A DNA stretch of 57,183 nt from Candidatus Schekmanbacteria bacterium RIFCSPLOWO2_02_FULL_38_14 (GCA_001790855.1 MGDH01000025.1:1-57183); one strand, 5' to 3'. Counted from the stretch's first letter, positions 8,241 through 16,381 are shown. Numbers and translations are program-made. The notes: generated from the sequence alone by a model not told the origin.

Positions 8241-8456
8241 TTATAGGTATCCTAAATTCTTAAGCCTTCTCTTTATCGCCTGAAGTTCATCTGGAGTTAG
8301 TTCTTCCTTATCCTTGTTGATTTCCTTCTCGCCTACAAGGTCTCTTAAAACATAAACTATGAAATCAGTAGGAGAATTAAATCCAGAACCTTCAATAAGG
8401 CTTTTAATCCTCTTATAAATCACCTCAGGAATCTTTATTGTAACCTTTTTTACCAT
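8241..8456 (-). CDS. Ribbon-helix-helix (CopG-like) protein, probable operon regulator
   Basis: 71 residues. MVKKVTIKIPEVIYKRIKSLIEGSGFNSPTDFIVYVLRDLV is a ribbon-helix-helix DNA-binding fold: beta-strand VTIKIP, then two helices. I prefer the second ATG (8456) because GGAG lies six bases upstream, while the upstream ATG at 8468 has no ribosome site. The C-terminus after a charged linker is LTPDELQAIKRRLKNLGYL, closely matching the tail of the APS kinase in this operon. RHH proteins dimerise and bind palindromes; a 36-bp palindrome covering the promoter -10 box lies 17 bases upstream, so autorepression of the sulfate-activation operon is the simplest model. The ligand or partner is unknown. 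Confidence 0.8.
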   Translation of the reverse strand: MVKKVTIKIPEVIYKRIKSLIEGSGFNSPTDFIVYVLRDLVGEKEINKDKEELTPDELQAIKRRLKNLGYL

Positions 8457-8472
8457 ATTGGACTCCATTAAG

Positions 8473-8508
8473 ACTACATTAATACTCTTATCAGAGTGCT
8501 AATGTAGT
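8473..8508. promoter_or_regulatory. 36-bp palindromic operator
   Basis: ACTACATTA-AT-ACTCT-TATC-AGAGT-GC-TAATGTAGT: an inverted repeat with one mismatched dinucleotide pair per arm. It covers the -10 box and predicted start of the leftward operon promoter, the usual position for a repressor site; the adjacent RHH protein is the likely ligand. Confidence 0.75.
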
Positions 8509-8529
8509 AACATAATCGGATTTTGTCAA
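8501..8529 (-). promoter_or_regulatory. Promoter of the RHH-sat-cysC operon
   Basis: On the minus strand TTGACA (8529-8524), 17-base spacer, TACATT (8506-8501). The -35 is perfect, and the -10 lies within the palindromic operator. Confidence 0.7.
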
Positions 8530-8554
8530 CAACAAATTAAAAAAATCTTCTCTC

Positions 8555-8583
8555 TTGACAAAACCAAATCTGACAAATAATCT
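8555..8583 (+). promoter_or_regulatory. Divergent promoter for pgsA and the polysaccharide cluster
   Basis: TTGACA (8555-8560), 17-base spacer, weak -10 TAATCT (8578-8583), 36 bases before the pgsA ATG. The perfect -35 is the main support. Confidence 0.5.
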
Positions 8584-8618
8584 TTAATAAAATAAGTAAA
8601 AGTAGGCTTTGAAAACAA

Positions 8619-9182
8619 ATGAACTTACCCAATAAAATAACTCTTTCAAGAATCTTCTTGATTCCTCTTGTGGTCTTTTTCCTTCTGTATTCTCCAAAAT
8701 TATCCATGCATATTATTGCTGCTGTTATTTTTCTTCTTGCATCCCTTACGGATGTAATAGACGGCTATATTGCAAGGAATAAAAATCAGATAACAACTCT
8801 TGGAAAGCTTCTGGACCCAATTGCTGATAAGTTATTGACTTCTGCTGCATTAATTTCCCTTGTCGCATTAAGACGTATTCCTGTCTGGGCAGCATGGATA
8901 GTGGTTATAATAATCGGAAGGGATTTCTGTGTTTCAGGACTCAGAGCTATTGCAGCAACACAAGGGTTCGTTATCTCTGCAAGTAACCTGGCAAAATATA
9001 AGACTATTATAGAAGTCGTAGGCATTCTCATTCTGATTCTTTCCGGAGGGAAAAAGAATTTTTTCTATTTCAGGGAGTGCGGACTGATAGTAATATCCCT
9101 CGCTATGGTATTTGCAGTAATATCCGGATTTGAATACTTCAGATGTTTCTGGGAAAAAATTGACCAGAATATTGGGACATGA
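8619..9182 (+). CDS. pgsA: CDP-diacylglycerol-glycerol-3-phosphate 3-phosphatidyltransferase
   Basis: 187 residues, an integral membrane enzyme that makes phosphatidylglycerol-phosphate, the first step to phosphatidylglycerol and cardiolipin. The complete CDP-alcohol phosphotransferase signature is visible: D45, D48-G49, A52-R53, G62, D66 and D70 (DVIDGYIAR...GKLLDPIAD). About five hydrophobic segments are present, normal for PgsA. The ribosome site is weak (AGG about 15 bases upstream). It is the first gene to the right of the divergent promoters; panC follows after a spacer that contains a CERSEAI-type repeat. Confidence 0.93.
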   Translation: MNLPNKITLSRIFLIPLVVFFLLYSPKLSMHIIAAVIFLLASLTDVIDGYIARNKNQITTLGKLLDPIADKLLTSAALISLVALRRIPVWAAWIVVIIIGRDFCVSGLRAIAATQGFVISASNLAKYKTIIEVVGILILILSGGKKNFFYFRECGLIVISLAMVFAVISGFEYFRCFWEKIDQNIGT

Positions 9183-9207
9183 GTTAAGTTTTTTGGAGAC
9201 AACATCC

Positions 9208-9237
9208 GGATTGCTTCGCTTCGCTCGCAATGACGGT
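9208..9237 (+). repeat. Widespread intergenic repeat (GGATTGCTTCGCTTCGCTC type)
   Basis: GGATTGCTTCGCTTCGCTC followed by GCAATGACGGTC, the well-known short repeat whose reverse-strand translation contains CERSEAI. Diverged copies lie at 31108-31164 and 49074-49100. It makes the open frame upstream of panC look longer than the gene is. Confidence 0.8.
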
Positions 9238-9274
9238 CAAAAATGGACTGTTTCAGCAAACTGCGAGTTATATT

Positions 9275-10120
9275 ATGAAAGTAATAAAATCAAAAAAACA
9301 GATAAAAAAAACTGTTGACGGGATTAAAAAATCTCATAACACCATCGGCTTTGTTCCCACAATGGGGTTTCTTCACAAAGGGCACATGAGCCTTATCAGC
9401 GAGGCAAAAAAGGACTGTGACAAAGTTGTGGTAAGTATCTTTGTTAATCCAATACAGTTCGGGCGGGGAGAAGATTTTAAGGCTTATCCGAGAAAGACAG
9501 ATTCAGACCTTTTAAAATGCAAAAAAGCAGGAGTTGATATTGTGTTTCTTCCGGAACAGAAAGAGATGTATTCTGAAGGTTTCCAGTCCTACGTAAATGT
9601 CCCGAAACTCTCAAACCATCTTTGCGGGATTTCCAGACCCGGCCATTTTGCCGGTGTTGCAACAGCCGTATTAAAACTCCTTAATATAGTAAAACCTGAA
9701 AAGGCATATTTTGGAGAAAAAGACTATCAGCAGCTGATAATAATAAAGAGAATGGTCTCTGACCTTGACCTTGACGTCAGGATAGTTAATATGCCAATTA
9801 TCAGAGAAGAAGACGGGCTGGCAATGAGTTCAAGAAATAAATACCTTGGCAACATTCAGAGAAAAAAAGCAAACATCCTTTTCAGGGCACTTGAAAAAGG
9901 AGAAAACATGGTAAAGAAAGGCGAAAAAAATCCTGAGAAAATAATTTCTGTTTTAAAAAAAATGATTCTTTCAGAAAAGACAGGAAAGATTGACTATATT
10001 AACATCTGTAATCCCCATACATTGGAAAACCTTGACAAGATAAGCAGTGATGTCCTCATTGCCTTGGCTGTAAAAATTGGCAAGGCAAGGTTAATAGACA
10101 ACCGCCTTGTAAAAAGATGA
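9275..10120 (+). CDS. panC: Pantothenate synthetase (pantoate-beta-alanine ligase)
   Basis: 281 residues from the ATG at 9275, the normal PanC length. It joins pantoate and beta-alanine with ATP to give pantothenate for coenzyme A. Motifs: FVPTMGFLHKGHMSLI (nucleotidyl-transferase HxGH region), VSIFVNPIQFGRGEDF, CGISRPGHFAGV, YFGEKDYQQ and the KMSKS-like loop GLAMSSRN. The frame opens 15 codons earlier, but that extension lies in a repeat, so I start at MKVIKSKK. The stop overlaps the next ATG by four bases (ATGA), so it is co-transcribed with the glycosyltransferases, an unusual operon partner for panC. Confidence 0.95.
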   Translation: MKVIKSKKQIKKTVDGIKKSHNTIGFVPTMGFLHKGHMSLISEAKKDCDKVVVSIFVNPIQFGRGEDFKAYPRKTDSDLLKCKKAGVDIVFLPEQKEMYSEGFQSYVNVPKLSNHLCGISRPGHFAGVATAVLKLLNIVKPEKAYFGEKDYQQLIIIKRMVSDLDLDVRIVNMPIIREEDGLAMSSRNKYLGNIQRKKANILFRALEKGENMVKKGEKNPEKIISVLKKMILSEKTGKIDYINICNPHTLENLDKISSDVLIALAVKIGKARLIDNRLVKR

Positions 10121-11022
10121 ACATCCCCCCTATGGATAACTTTTCAGTAACTGTTGCAATTCCCTGTTTCAACGGAGAAAAATATCTTTCAGATAATATT
10201 GTCTCTATCCTCAAGCAGTCAAGAAAGCCTGATGAGATTTTAGTGGTTGATGACGGCTCAACAGATTGCTCTGCTGAAATTGCAGGAAATTTTCAGGAGG
10301 TAAAGTTAATCAGACACCTCTCAAATCTCGGGCTTGCTGAAAGCCGCAACACAGCTTTAAAGAATGCCTCAGGGGATATCATTGTCTACTTAGATGCAGA
10401 TATAATAGCTCACCCAAAGCTTTTAGAATCTCTTCTTAGCCAGTATTCATCAGATGATATAGCCGGAGTCGGGGGAAGAGGGATAGAAAACAAATGGGGG
10501 ATGGGGGGATTTTCAAGAAAAAATGAGGCAAATAATATTTACAACCAATGGAGAAGCCTTCACGCATCTCAGGGGTTTGGTGAAAAGTTCATTGACGGAG
10601 TTAGTATGTTATGGGGATTATGCTCATCATACAGAATAGAAGTTCTCAGGATTATAGGAGGGTTTGACAAGATTTACAAAACAAACGGTGAGGATGTTGA
10701 TATTGGCATTAAAATAAATAATCTCGGATTAAAACTCGTATATACCCCTGATGCAATAGTTTACCATAGACGCGATGATGATTTTGATTCCCTCAGAGAA
10801 ATGCTCTTTCGTTGGTATTTCTGGGGTTACAAAGCAAAAAGAAAAAACAGAAATCCGGCTTTTGCCAATTATATGAAAATCATATTATTCGCTTCCATAA
10901 AAAATATCATCTACGATTTAATAAATAAAAAAAACCCTTCTTTGGCTCTTCTCAGCCTGAAGGCCTCAGGGATTGAACTCAAGGCAACTTTCAGGGCTCT
11001 TTGGGAAAACTTGAAAGAATAA
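10117..11022 (+). CDS. Family 2 glycosyltransferase
   Basis: 301 residues. A GT-A fold inverting transferase: VTVAIPCFNGEKYL at the N-terminus, ILVVDDGSTDCS for nucleotide binding, and YLDADIIAH with the DxD-type metal motif. FDKIYKTNGEDVDIGIKINNLG supplies the ED catalytic region. It most likely adds a sugar from a nucleotide donor to a lipid-linked saccharide at the cytoplasmic face. It overlaps panC by four bases and is followed after six bases by another glycosyltransferase. Donor and acceptor cannot be assigned. Confidence 0.9.
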   Translation: MNIPPMDNFSVTVAIPCFNGEKYLSDNIVSILKQSRKPDEILVVDDGSTDCSAEIAGNFQEVKLIRHLSNLGLAESRNTALKNASGDIIVYLDADIIAHPKLLESLLSQYSSDDIAGVGGRGIENKWGMGGFSRKNEANNIYNQWRSLHASQGFGEKFIDGVSMLWGLCSSYRIEVLRIIGGFDKIYKTNGEDVDIGIKINNLGLKLVYTPDAIVYHRRDDDFDSLREMLFRWYFWGYKAKRKNRNPAFANYMKIILFASIKNIIYDLINKKNPSLALLSLKASGIELKATFRALWENLKE

Positions 11023-11028
11023 AAAAAT

Positions 11029-12069
11029 ATGATACCCTTGCAGATAAGCGTAATAATTCCTACTTTTAATCGCTGGGATATTTTACTTCAGTGCATCTCA
11101 GCTTTAAAGGAACAAACCCTTGACCCTTCAAGCTATGAAGTCATTGTAATAGATGACGGCTCTACAGATGACGCTTATAAAACATTCATATCCCGGGAAG
11201 GGACAAATAACTTTAAGGAAATCAGATTCCCAAATTTAAGGTATTTCCATCAGAAAAAAAATGGACCGGGCAGTGCAAGAAACTTAGGAATCAGGCAAGC
11301 AAGAGGAAGAATTCTAATATTTTTAGGCGATGATATCATAGCTTCTAAGAATCTCCTTGAGGAACATCTGCTTTTTCATAAGGAAAAATTTCAAGGAGAA
11401 AATTTTGCATGTTTGGGTTATGTTACATGGCCATCAGAGTTCCAATCTACTCCGTTTCTTCATTTTATGGAAAACTGGGGACAGTTTCTTTATGGAAATG
11501 TAACCCATGGAGAAGAACTTAATTACAATTATTTTTATACCTCTAACATCTCTTTAAAAAAAGAATTTTTGGATAAAAAGAATCTTTTGCTTGATGAAAA
11601 CTTCAAATATGCTGCATGGGAAGATATTGAGTTTGGCTACAGACTGGGAAAAGAAGGGCTGAAAATAATCTTCAATAAAAACGCCATAGCCTTTCACAAC
11701 CACATTCCAACCATAGAATCTGCAATGAGCCGTATGGAAACAAGCGGAAAATCGCTTTTTATTCTTTTGAAAAAATGGCCTGAGTTTGCTAAAAATTTCG
11801 GTTTTGTAAAAGCTGAAAAAGGATTTATCCCGCGTCATAGGTTAATAAAATATATTATAAGAAATAAGCTGTCAGTTTCAGCTATGGTTGGATTATTAAA
11901 ATTATTCAAATCAATCCCTCTTAGTCCCCCTTTACCAAAGGGGGATTTAGTGGGATTTTCATATATAAAGAAAACACAAAATAGGCTCTTAAAAGAGATT
12001 TATAAAAACATCCTTTTATTTCACCTTCAGAAAAATTTTGAAGAGGCGCAGAAAAATTGTCAGCTATAA
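11029..12069 (+). CDS. Family 2 glycosyltransferase carrying an in-frame repeat
   Basis: 346 residues. Motifs are ISVIIPTFNRWDIL, VIVIDDGSTDD, GSARNLGIRQARGRILIFLGDDII (metal-binding DD) and YAAWEDIEFGYRLGKEG (ED catalytic region), typical of GT2. Near the C-terminus, residues around 296-310 read IPLSPPLPKGDLVGF; this is the translation of a 45-bp palindromic repeat inserted in frame (11913-11957). The catalytic domain is untouched. The stop overlaps the next gene by 13 bases. Its role is in the same surface-polysaccharide assembly. Confidence 0.9.
   Translation: MIPLQISVIIPTFNRWDILLQCISALKEQTLDPSSYEVIVIDDGSTDDAYKTFISREGTNNFKEIRFPNLRYFHQKKNGPGSARNLGIRQARGRILIFLGDDIIASKNLLEEHLLFHKEKFQGENFACLGYVTWPSEFQSTPFLHFMENWGQFLYGNVTHGEELNYNYFYTSNISLKKEFLDKKNLLLDENFKYAAWEDIEFGYRLGKEGLKIIFNKNAIAFHNHIPTIESAMSRMETSGKSLFILLKKWPEFAKNFGFVKAEKGFIPRHRLIKYIIRNKLSVSAMVGLLKLFKSIPLSPPLPKGDLVGFSYIKKTQNRLLKEIYKNILLFHLQKNFEEAQKNCQL
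11913..11957. repeat. Palindromic repeat inside a coding sequence
   Basis: AATCCCTCTTAGTCCCCC-TTTACCAAA-GGGGGATTTAGTGGGATT: two arms of about 18 bases. The same type of repeat is common between genes in many bacteria; here it is translated as SPPLPKGD without breaking the frame. Confidence 0.75.
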
Positions 12070-14111
12070 ATTTATCAATTGTAATCCCCAACTATAATAA
12101 CATGGAAATTCTTCAAGGATGTCTGAACGCCATCTATTCCTCCAAAACAAATTTTCCTTTTGAAGTCATTGTCGTTGACAACGGTTCCAAAGACAGCATC
12201 AGTGAAATGGTAAAGGAATATTTTCCAGCGGTTAAACTCATAGAAAATGAAGATAATCTCGGGTTTTGCAAAGCTACAAATCAGGGAATTGCGGTCTCAA
12301 ACGGAGATTTCATTCTTCTTCTTAACAATGACTGTTTTCTCAAAGAAGATTCCCTGAATATAATGCTTGATGTTATTAAAAAGGACCGGACAATCGGCGC
12401 GCTGGGATGCAGACTCGTTTACCCCGGCAAAAAACTTCAGCCATCCTGTTATCATTTCAGAACACTTTTCTCAACCTTTGCTGAAGAGTTTTTTTTGAAC
12501 AGAATTTTTCCCAAAAGCCCTCTGTTTTCAAGACACCCGATGACATACTTTGACCATAGCATAACCAGAGAAGTTGACTGGATAATGGGTTCCTGCATCC
12601 TCACAAAAAAATCAATCCTTGACGAGGTTGGCTATCTTGACGAGATGTCATCCACAGGGGATGAAGAACTCTGCTACAGAATAAAGGAGAAAGGGTACAG
12701 GATAATATTTTCTCCTGATACGGAAATAATTCATCTCCACAGGCAAACAGCCTTCCCGTCAGGTGAAAAAATTTCCAGCAAATGGATTGCAAAAATGACA
12801 TTTGAATTTTATAAAAGCGCCTGCCTTTCTTTTGCGCATCGCTATAAAGGAAAAAAACTCGGCTTTTTCATCTGCATAAAAAAAACAGGAGCAATTTCAA
12901 GAATAATCCCCTTATGGATTCTTGCCTTTTTTGGCAACGAAAATGATCCACTGCTTTATGGAAAAATAAAAGGGTTCTGGAAAATTATCAAAACAGAAAA
13001 AAAATTCTTAAAGGATAATATCTTAAATCAAAAACCGCAGATTCTGATGCTTGGACCTGATTTCAGAGTAAAGGGAGGAATATCCCGCCTTGTTCCTAAA
13101 TATTTCAATTCAATTCTGGCTGAAAGTTTTAATCTTAAATATCTTCCAACTCATATTGACGGGACTAAAATTCAAAAGTTTTTTATTGCAGTTGAAGCAG
13201 TTTTTAAATTTTTCTTGATTCTTTTTCAAAATCCCCCTTCAATAATACACATCCATTTTTCATCAGGTCCATCTTTTTACAGAAAATCGGTATTTGCTTT
13301 CATCGCCCGTTTATTCAGAATAAAAACAGTCCTTCATTGTCACGCTTTTGATTTTGATGACTTTTATCAAAAATCCCCTGTTGTCTCAAAACGCTACATA
13401 GAGAAAATTCTGAAGTCTGCTGACAGAATCCTTGTTCTCTCCTGTTTCTGGAAAAATGTTTTTGGGCGGATTTCCGGAAGAAATGACATTTCAATAATAC
13501 CTCCGGCACTGCCAATTCCCCTTCCTGATAAAAGAGAGAAACAGAAAAACTATTTTAAAACTGTTCTGTTTCTCGGAAAACTTGAAAAAAGAAAGGGAAT
13601 ATATGACCTTATTGAAGCTGCAAAAAGTATTCTTGATAAGACACCGGAGACAAAATTTCTTTTTGTTGGAAATGGAGAAATAGAAAAGGTTCAAAAGATA
13701 TGCAAGGACAAGGGAATTGAAACTCAGGTTATCTGCGCTGGTTGGGCAGAAGAAAATGAAAAATCAGCGTTTCTGAAAGAATCTGACATGCTGGTCCTGC
13801 CATCCTACAATGAAGGACTGCCAATGGCAATTCTTGAAGCAATGGCGTATGGTCTTCCTGTTATCAGCACAAGAGTCGGAGGGATCCCTGAAATCATAAC
13901 CGAAGGAGAAAACGGCTTTTTAATTGAACCGGGGGACATTACCGCATTAAAAAACTCAATTGTCAGCCTTCTTGACAGTGAAAAACTGAGAAAAGAAATG
14001 GGTGAGAAAAACAGAAAAAAAATAGAAGAAAGTTTTAATATAAATGATGTTTCGCTGAAGATAAAGAATGAGTATGAAAAGCTTTTAAATTATGAAAAAC
14101 AACTTAAATAA
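12057..14111 (+). CDS. Bifunctional GT2-GT4 glycosyltransferase fusion
   Basis: 684 residues with two complete transferase domains. Residues 1 to about 300 are a rhamnosyltransferase-like GT2: LSIVIPNYNNMEIL, VIVVDNGSKDS, ILLLNNDCF, and VDWIMGSCILTKKSILDEVGYLDE..GDEELCYR. From about 325 a GT-B family 4 domain begins: ILMLGPDFRVKGGISRLV, VLFLGKLEKRKGIYDLIEA, FVGNGE, and the donor site EGLPMAILEAMAYGLPVISTRVGGIPE. The start is TTG at 12057, overlapping the preceding gene, with GAAGAGG upstream; the first ATG in frame would remove part of the GT2 fold. One chain could therefore add two successive sugars. Confidence 0.88.
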   Translation: MSAINLSIVIPNYNNMEILQGCLNAIYSSKTNFPFEVIVVDNGSKDSISEMVKEYFPAVKLIENEDNLGFCKATNQGIAVSNGDFILLLNNDCFLKEDSLNIMLDVIKKDRTIGALGCRLVYPGKKLQPSCYHFRTLFSTFAEEFFLNRIFPKSPLFSRHPMTYFDHSITREVDWIMGSCILTKKSILDEVGYLDEMSSTGDEELCYRIKEKGYRIIFSPDTEIIHLHRQTAFPSGEKISSKWIAKMTFEFYKSACLSFAHRYKGKKLGFFICIKKTGAISRIIPLWILAFFGNENDPLLYGKIKGFWKIIKTEKKFLKDNILNQKPQILMLGPDFRVKGGISRLVPKYFNSILAESFNLKYLPTHIDGTKIQKFFIAVEAVFKFFLILFQNPPSIIHIHFSSGPSFYRKSVFAFIARLFRIKTVLHCHAFDFDDFYQKSPVVSKRYIEKILKSADRILVLSCFWKNVFGRISGRNDISIIPPALPIPLPDKREKQKNYFKTVLFLGKLEKRKGIYDLIEAAKSILDKTPETKFLFVGNGEIEKVQKICKDKGIETQVICAGWAEENEKSAFLKESDMLVLPSYNEGLPMAILEAMAYGLPVISTRVGGIPEIITEGENGFLIEPGDITALKNSIVSLLDSEKLRKEMGEKNRKKIEESFNINDVSLKIKNEYEKLLNYEKQLK

Positions 14112-14159
14112 GATATCGTATTTTATTTATTATCTATAAAAATTTTTACATGGCAACCT

Positions 14160-14921
14160 TTGAGCAATAAAGTAAATATTTGTGGAGTTAATTTTGATAA
14201 TATAACAATGGAGGAGTCCCTTTCTCTGATTCAAGGTTCAATAGAAAACAAAACTCCTTCAACACTATTCCACCTCAGTGTTGACTGTGTATGCATAGCA
14301 AGCTCTGACAAGGAACTTGATGGAATTTACAGAAAATCCACTCTTGTCTTGCCTGATGGAATGCTTCTTGTATGGACAAGCAGGCTTCTTGGTACTCCTT
14401 TAAAAGAAAAAATTTCAGGACCTGACCTTCTCCCGAAAATTTGCGAAATGTCTGCAAAAAAGGACTACAGAATATTTTTATTAGGCGGCAGGGAAGGAGT
14501 GGCAGAAAAAGCTGCCCGGGTTTTGCAAAACAGGTATAAAGGATTAAAAATCGCAGGATATAGCCACGGATACTTTAACAAGGAAGGAGCTGAAAATTCC
14601 AGAGTCATTGAAACAATACGGGACAAAAAACCTGATATACTTGTAGTCGCGTTCGGAACACCTTTACAGGAAAAATGGATTTTCAATAACTTGGATAGTT
14701 TCAACCTGCCCCTCTGCTGTATCGGAGTTGGAGCAGCCATTGATTTCATATCAGGAAACATTCAAAGAGCTCCGGAATGGATGCAGAAAAACGGGCTTGA
14801 GTGGCTTTTCAGGCTGGTTTCAGAACCAGGGCGATTATGGAAGCGGTATCTTGTAAAAGATATGAAATTTTTCTATTTGATTTTAAGACATATCATTGAT
14901 AAGAAGAAAATATATTTATAA
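14160..14921 (+). CDS. WecG/TagA/CpsF-family glycosyltransferase
   Basis: 253 residues. Members transfer a sugar (ManNAc or ManNAcA in the best-known cases) to an undecaprenyl-pyrophosphate-linked first sugar. The family pattern is clear: VNICGVNFDNITMEESL, TLVLPDGMLLVWTSRLLG with the catalytic Asp, ISGPDLLPKICE, IFLLGGREGVAEKAA, PDILVVAFGTPLQEKWI, and CCIGVGAAIDFISGNIQRAPEWMQKNGLEWLFRLVSEPGRLWKRYL. The start is TTG at 14160. It lies between the fusion transferase and the initiating phosphotransferase, consistent with second-sugar addition in the same pathway. Confidence 0.92.
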   Translation: MSNKVNICGVNFDNITMEESLSLIQGSIENKTPSTLFHLSVDCVCIASSDKELDGIYRKSTLVLPDGMLLVWTSRLLGTPLKEKISGPDLLPKICEMSAKKDYRIFLLGGREGVAEKAARVLQNRYKGLKIAGYSHGYFNKEGAENSRVIETIRDKKPDILVVAFGTPLQEKWIFNNLDSFNLPLCCIGVGAAIDFISGNIQRAPEWMQKNGLEWLFRLVSEPGRLWKRYLVKDMKFFYLILRHIIDKKKIYL

Positions 14922-14930
14922 AAGAAAATT

Positions 14931-16355
14931 ATGCTAAAACAAGAAAACTGGCTTATAAGCCGTACACTGCAACTTTTTGATTTAATTGTTATCATTGCTT
15001 CATTTTTCGTTTCATATTATCTGAGAAATTTTTTGCTCAACAGAGTCTCAGGTGAAATTCTCCCTCTGGGAGCGTATCTTTGGATAATAATTATAATCCT
15101 TCCGGTCTGGATAGCTCTGCTTAAAAACCAGAAAATTTTTGGAAGTTTTCACATTGAATCCCCATATATCTTTTCAAAGAAGATATTGAGAATTTCATTT
15201 CTCGGAATACTGATTCTCGGAGCAATAATATTCTTATTCCAGAAAAAATACTTCAGCCGTACTTTTATAGTCTCATTCGTCTTTTTAAGCTCACTATCCC
15301 TGTTTGCCCTGAAAACTATAGTTCACCTTGTCTTCTCAAGGCTTAAAAGCATTGGCTTTAATCCACGCCACATAATAATTGTTGGAACAGGAAAAGAGTC
15401 AAAAGCGCTTGCCAGAATAATTGAAAACCATAAGAAATGGGGGCTAAACATTCTCGGTTTTTTAAAAATAAAAGAAGAAGAAGAAATCGAAGAGAAGGAA
15501 ATGAAAATATTGGGAAGCGCCAGTGACCTTTTGAGCATTCTTCATAAAAATGTGGTTGATGAAGTGATATTCTGTGTTCCAAAGGAATGGCTTCCTGAAC
15601 TTGAAGATAAACTCGCGCTGTGCGAGGAGGAGGGGGTAAAAACAAGGCTTCTTGCAGATTTTTATCCAAGAATAATTGCCAAACCGGAATTTGAGGAATT
15701 TCACGGCATACATCTTCTCACATTCTCAACAACTCCACAGATGAATTCCGAACTGCTTTTGAAAAACATAGCTGACCGCGTTCTGTCTTCAATTCTCTTA
15801 ATTTCCCTCTCGCCCATTTTCCTTATTGTCTCAATCCTTATAAAGCTGACAAATCCGGGACCTGTTTTCTTCAGGCAGGTAAGGGTCGGGCTTGCAGGAA
15901 GAAAATTCATTCTCTACAAGTTCAGGTCAATGATAGTTGGCGCTGAGGAGAAACTCCCGGGAATTCTGCACCTGAATGAAAGAAATGGACCTGTGTTCAA
16001 ATCAAAAAATGACCCGAGAGTTACAAAGACAGGCAGGTTCCTGAGGGCAACAAACACTGATGAATTGCCGCAGCTTATAAATGTTTTAAAAGGCGATATG
16101 AGCCTTGTTGGACCAAGGCCTCCTCTTCCTGAAGAAGTGGAAAAATACGAAGGATGGCAGAGAAGGAGACTGTCTATGAAGCCCGGCATGACATGTTTCT
16201 GGCAGATATCAAGAAAAAGAGAAATGGATTTTTCCCAGTGGATGAAGCTTGACCTCTACTACATTGACAACTGGTCTCTGCTAACAGACCTGAAAATAAT
16301 ACTCTGGACAATCTCAAAAATAGCCTTTGGAATCGGGATTAAACAGATAAAATAG
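14931..16355 (+). CDS. Exopolysaccharide polyprenyl glycosylphosphotransferase
   Basis: 474 residues. It begins polysaccharide synthesis by moving a sugar-1-phosphate from a nucleotide sugar to undecaprenyl phosphate. Four or five hydrophobic N-terminal segments (1-130), a Rossmann-like CoA-binding-type domain (IIIVGTGKESKALARII), then a membrane segment and the catalytic domain: PGPVFFRQVRVG, KFRSM, TGRFLRATNTDELPQLINVL, GDMSLVGPRPPLPEEV and KPGMTCFWQ. This is the PssY/WbaP-type layout. It closes the rightward glycosyltransferase run and supplies the lipid-linked primer for it. Confidence 0.94.
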   Translation: MLKQENWLISRTLQLFDLIVIIASFFVSYYLRNFLLNRVSGEILPLGAYLWIIIIILPVWIALLKNQKIFGSFHIESPYIFSKKILRISFLGILILGAIIFLFQKKYFSRTFIVSFVFLSSLSLFALKTIVHLVFSRLKSIGFNPRHIIIVGTGKESKALARIIENHKKWGLNILGFLKIKEEEEIEEKEMKILGSASDLLSILHKNVVDEVIFCVPKEWLPELEDKLALCEEEGVKTRLLADFYPRIIAKPEFEEFHGIHLLTFSTTPQMNSELLLKNIADRVLSSILLISLSPIFLIVSILIKLTNPGPVFFRQVRVGLAGRKFILYKFRSMIVGAEEKLPGILHLNERNGPVFKSKNDPRVTKTGRFLRATNTDELPQLINVLKGDMSLVGPRPPLPEEVEKYEGWQRRRLSMKPGMTCFWQISRKREMDFSQWMKLDLYYIDNWSLLTDLKIILWTISKIAFGIGIKQIK

Positions 16356-16381
16356 TTTAAAAAAGGATAGTTAAAAAAAGC

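Noticed and set aside
9065-9259. Reverse-strand ORF containing HCERSEAI
   Set aside because: It is the translation of a dispersed intergenic repeat lying over the 3' end of pgsA, not a gene.
14150-14166. GG-N10-GC spacing (TGGCAACCTTTGAGC) before the WecG-type gene
   Set aside because: The -12 block lacks TTGC, and the site overlaps the start codon of a gene within an operon.
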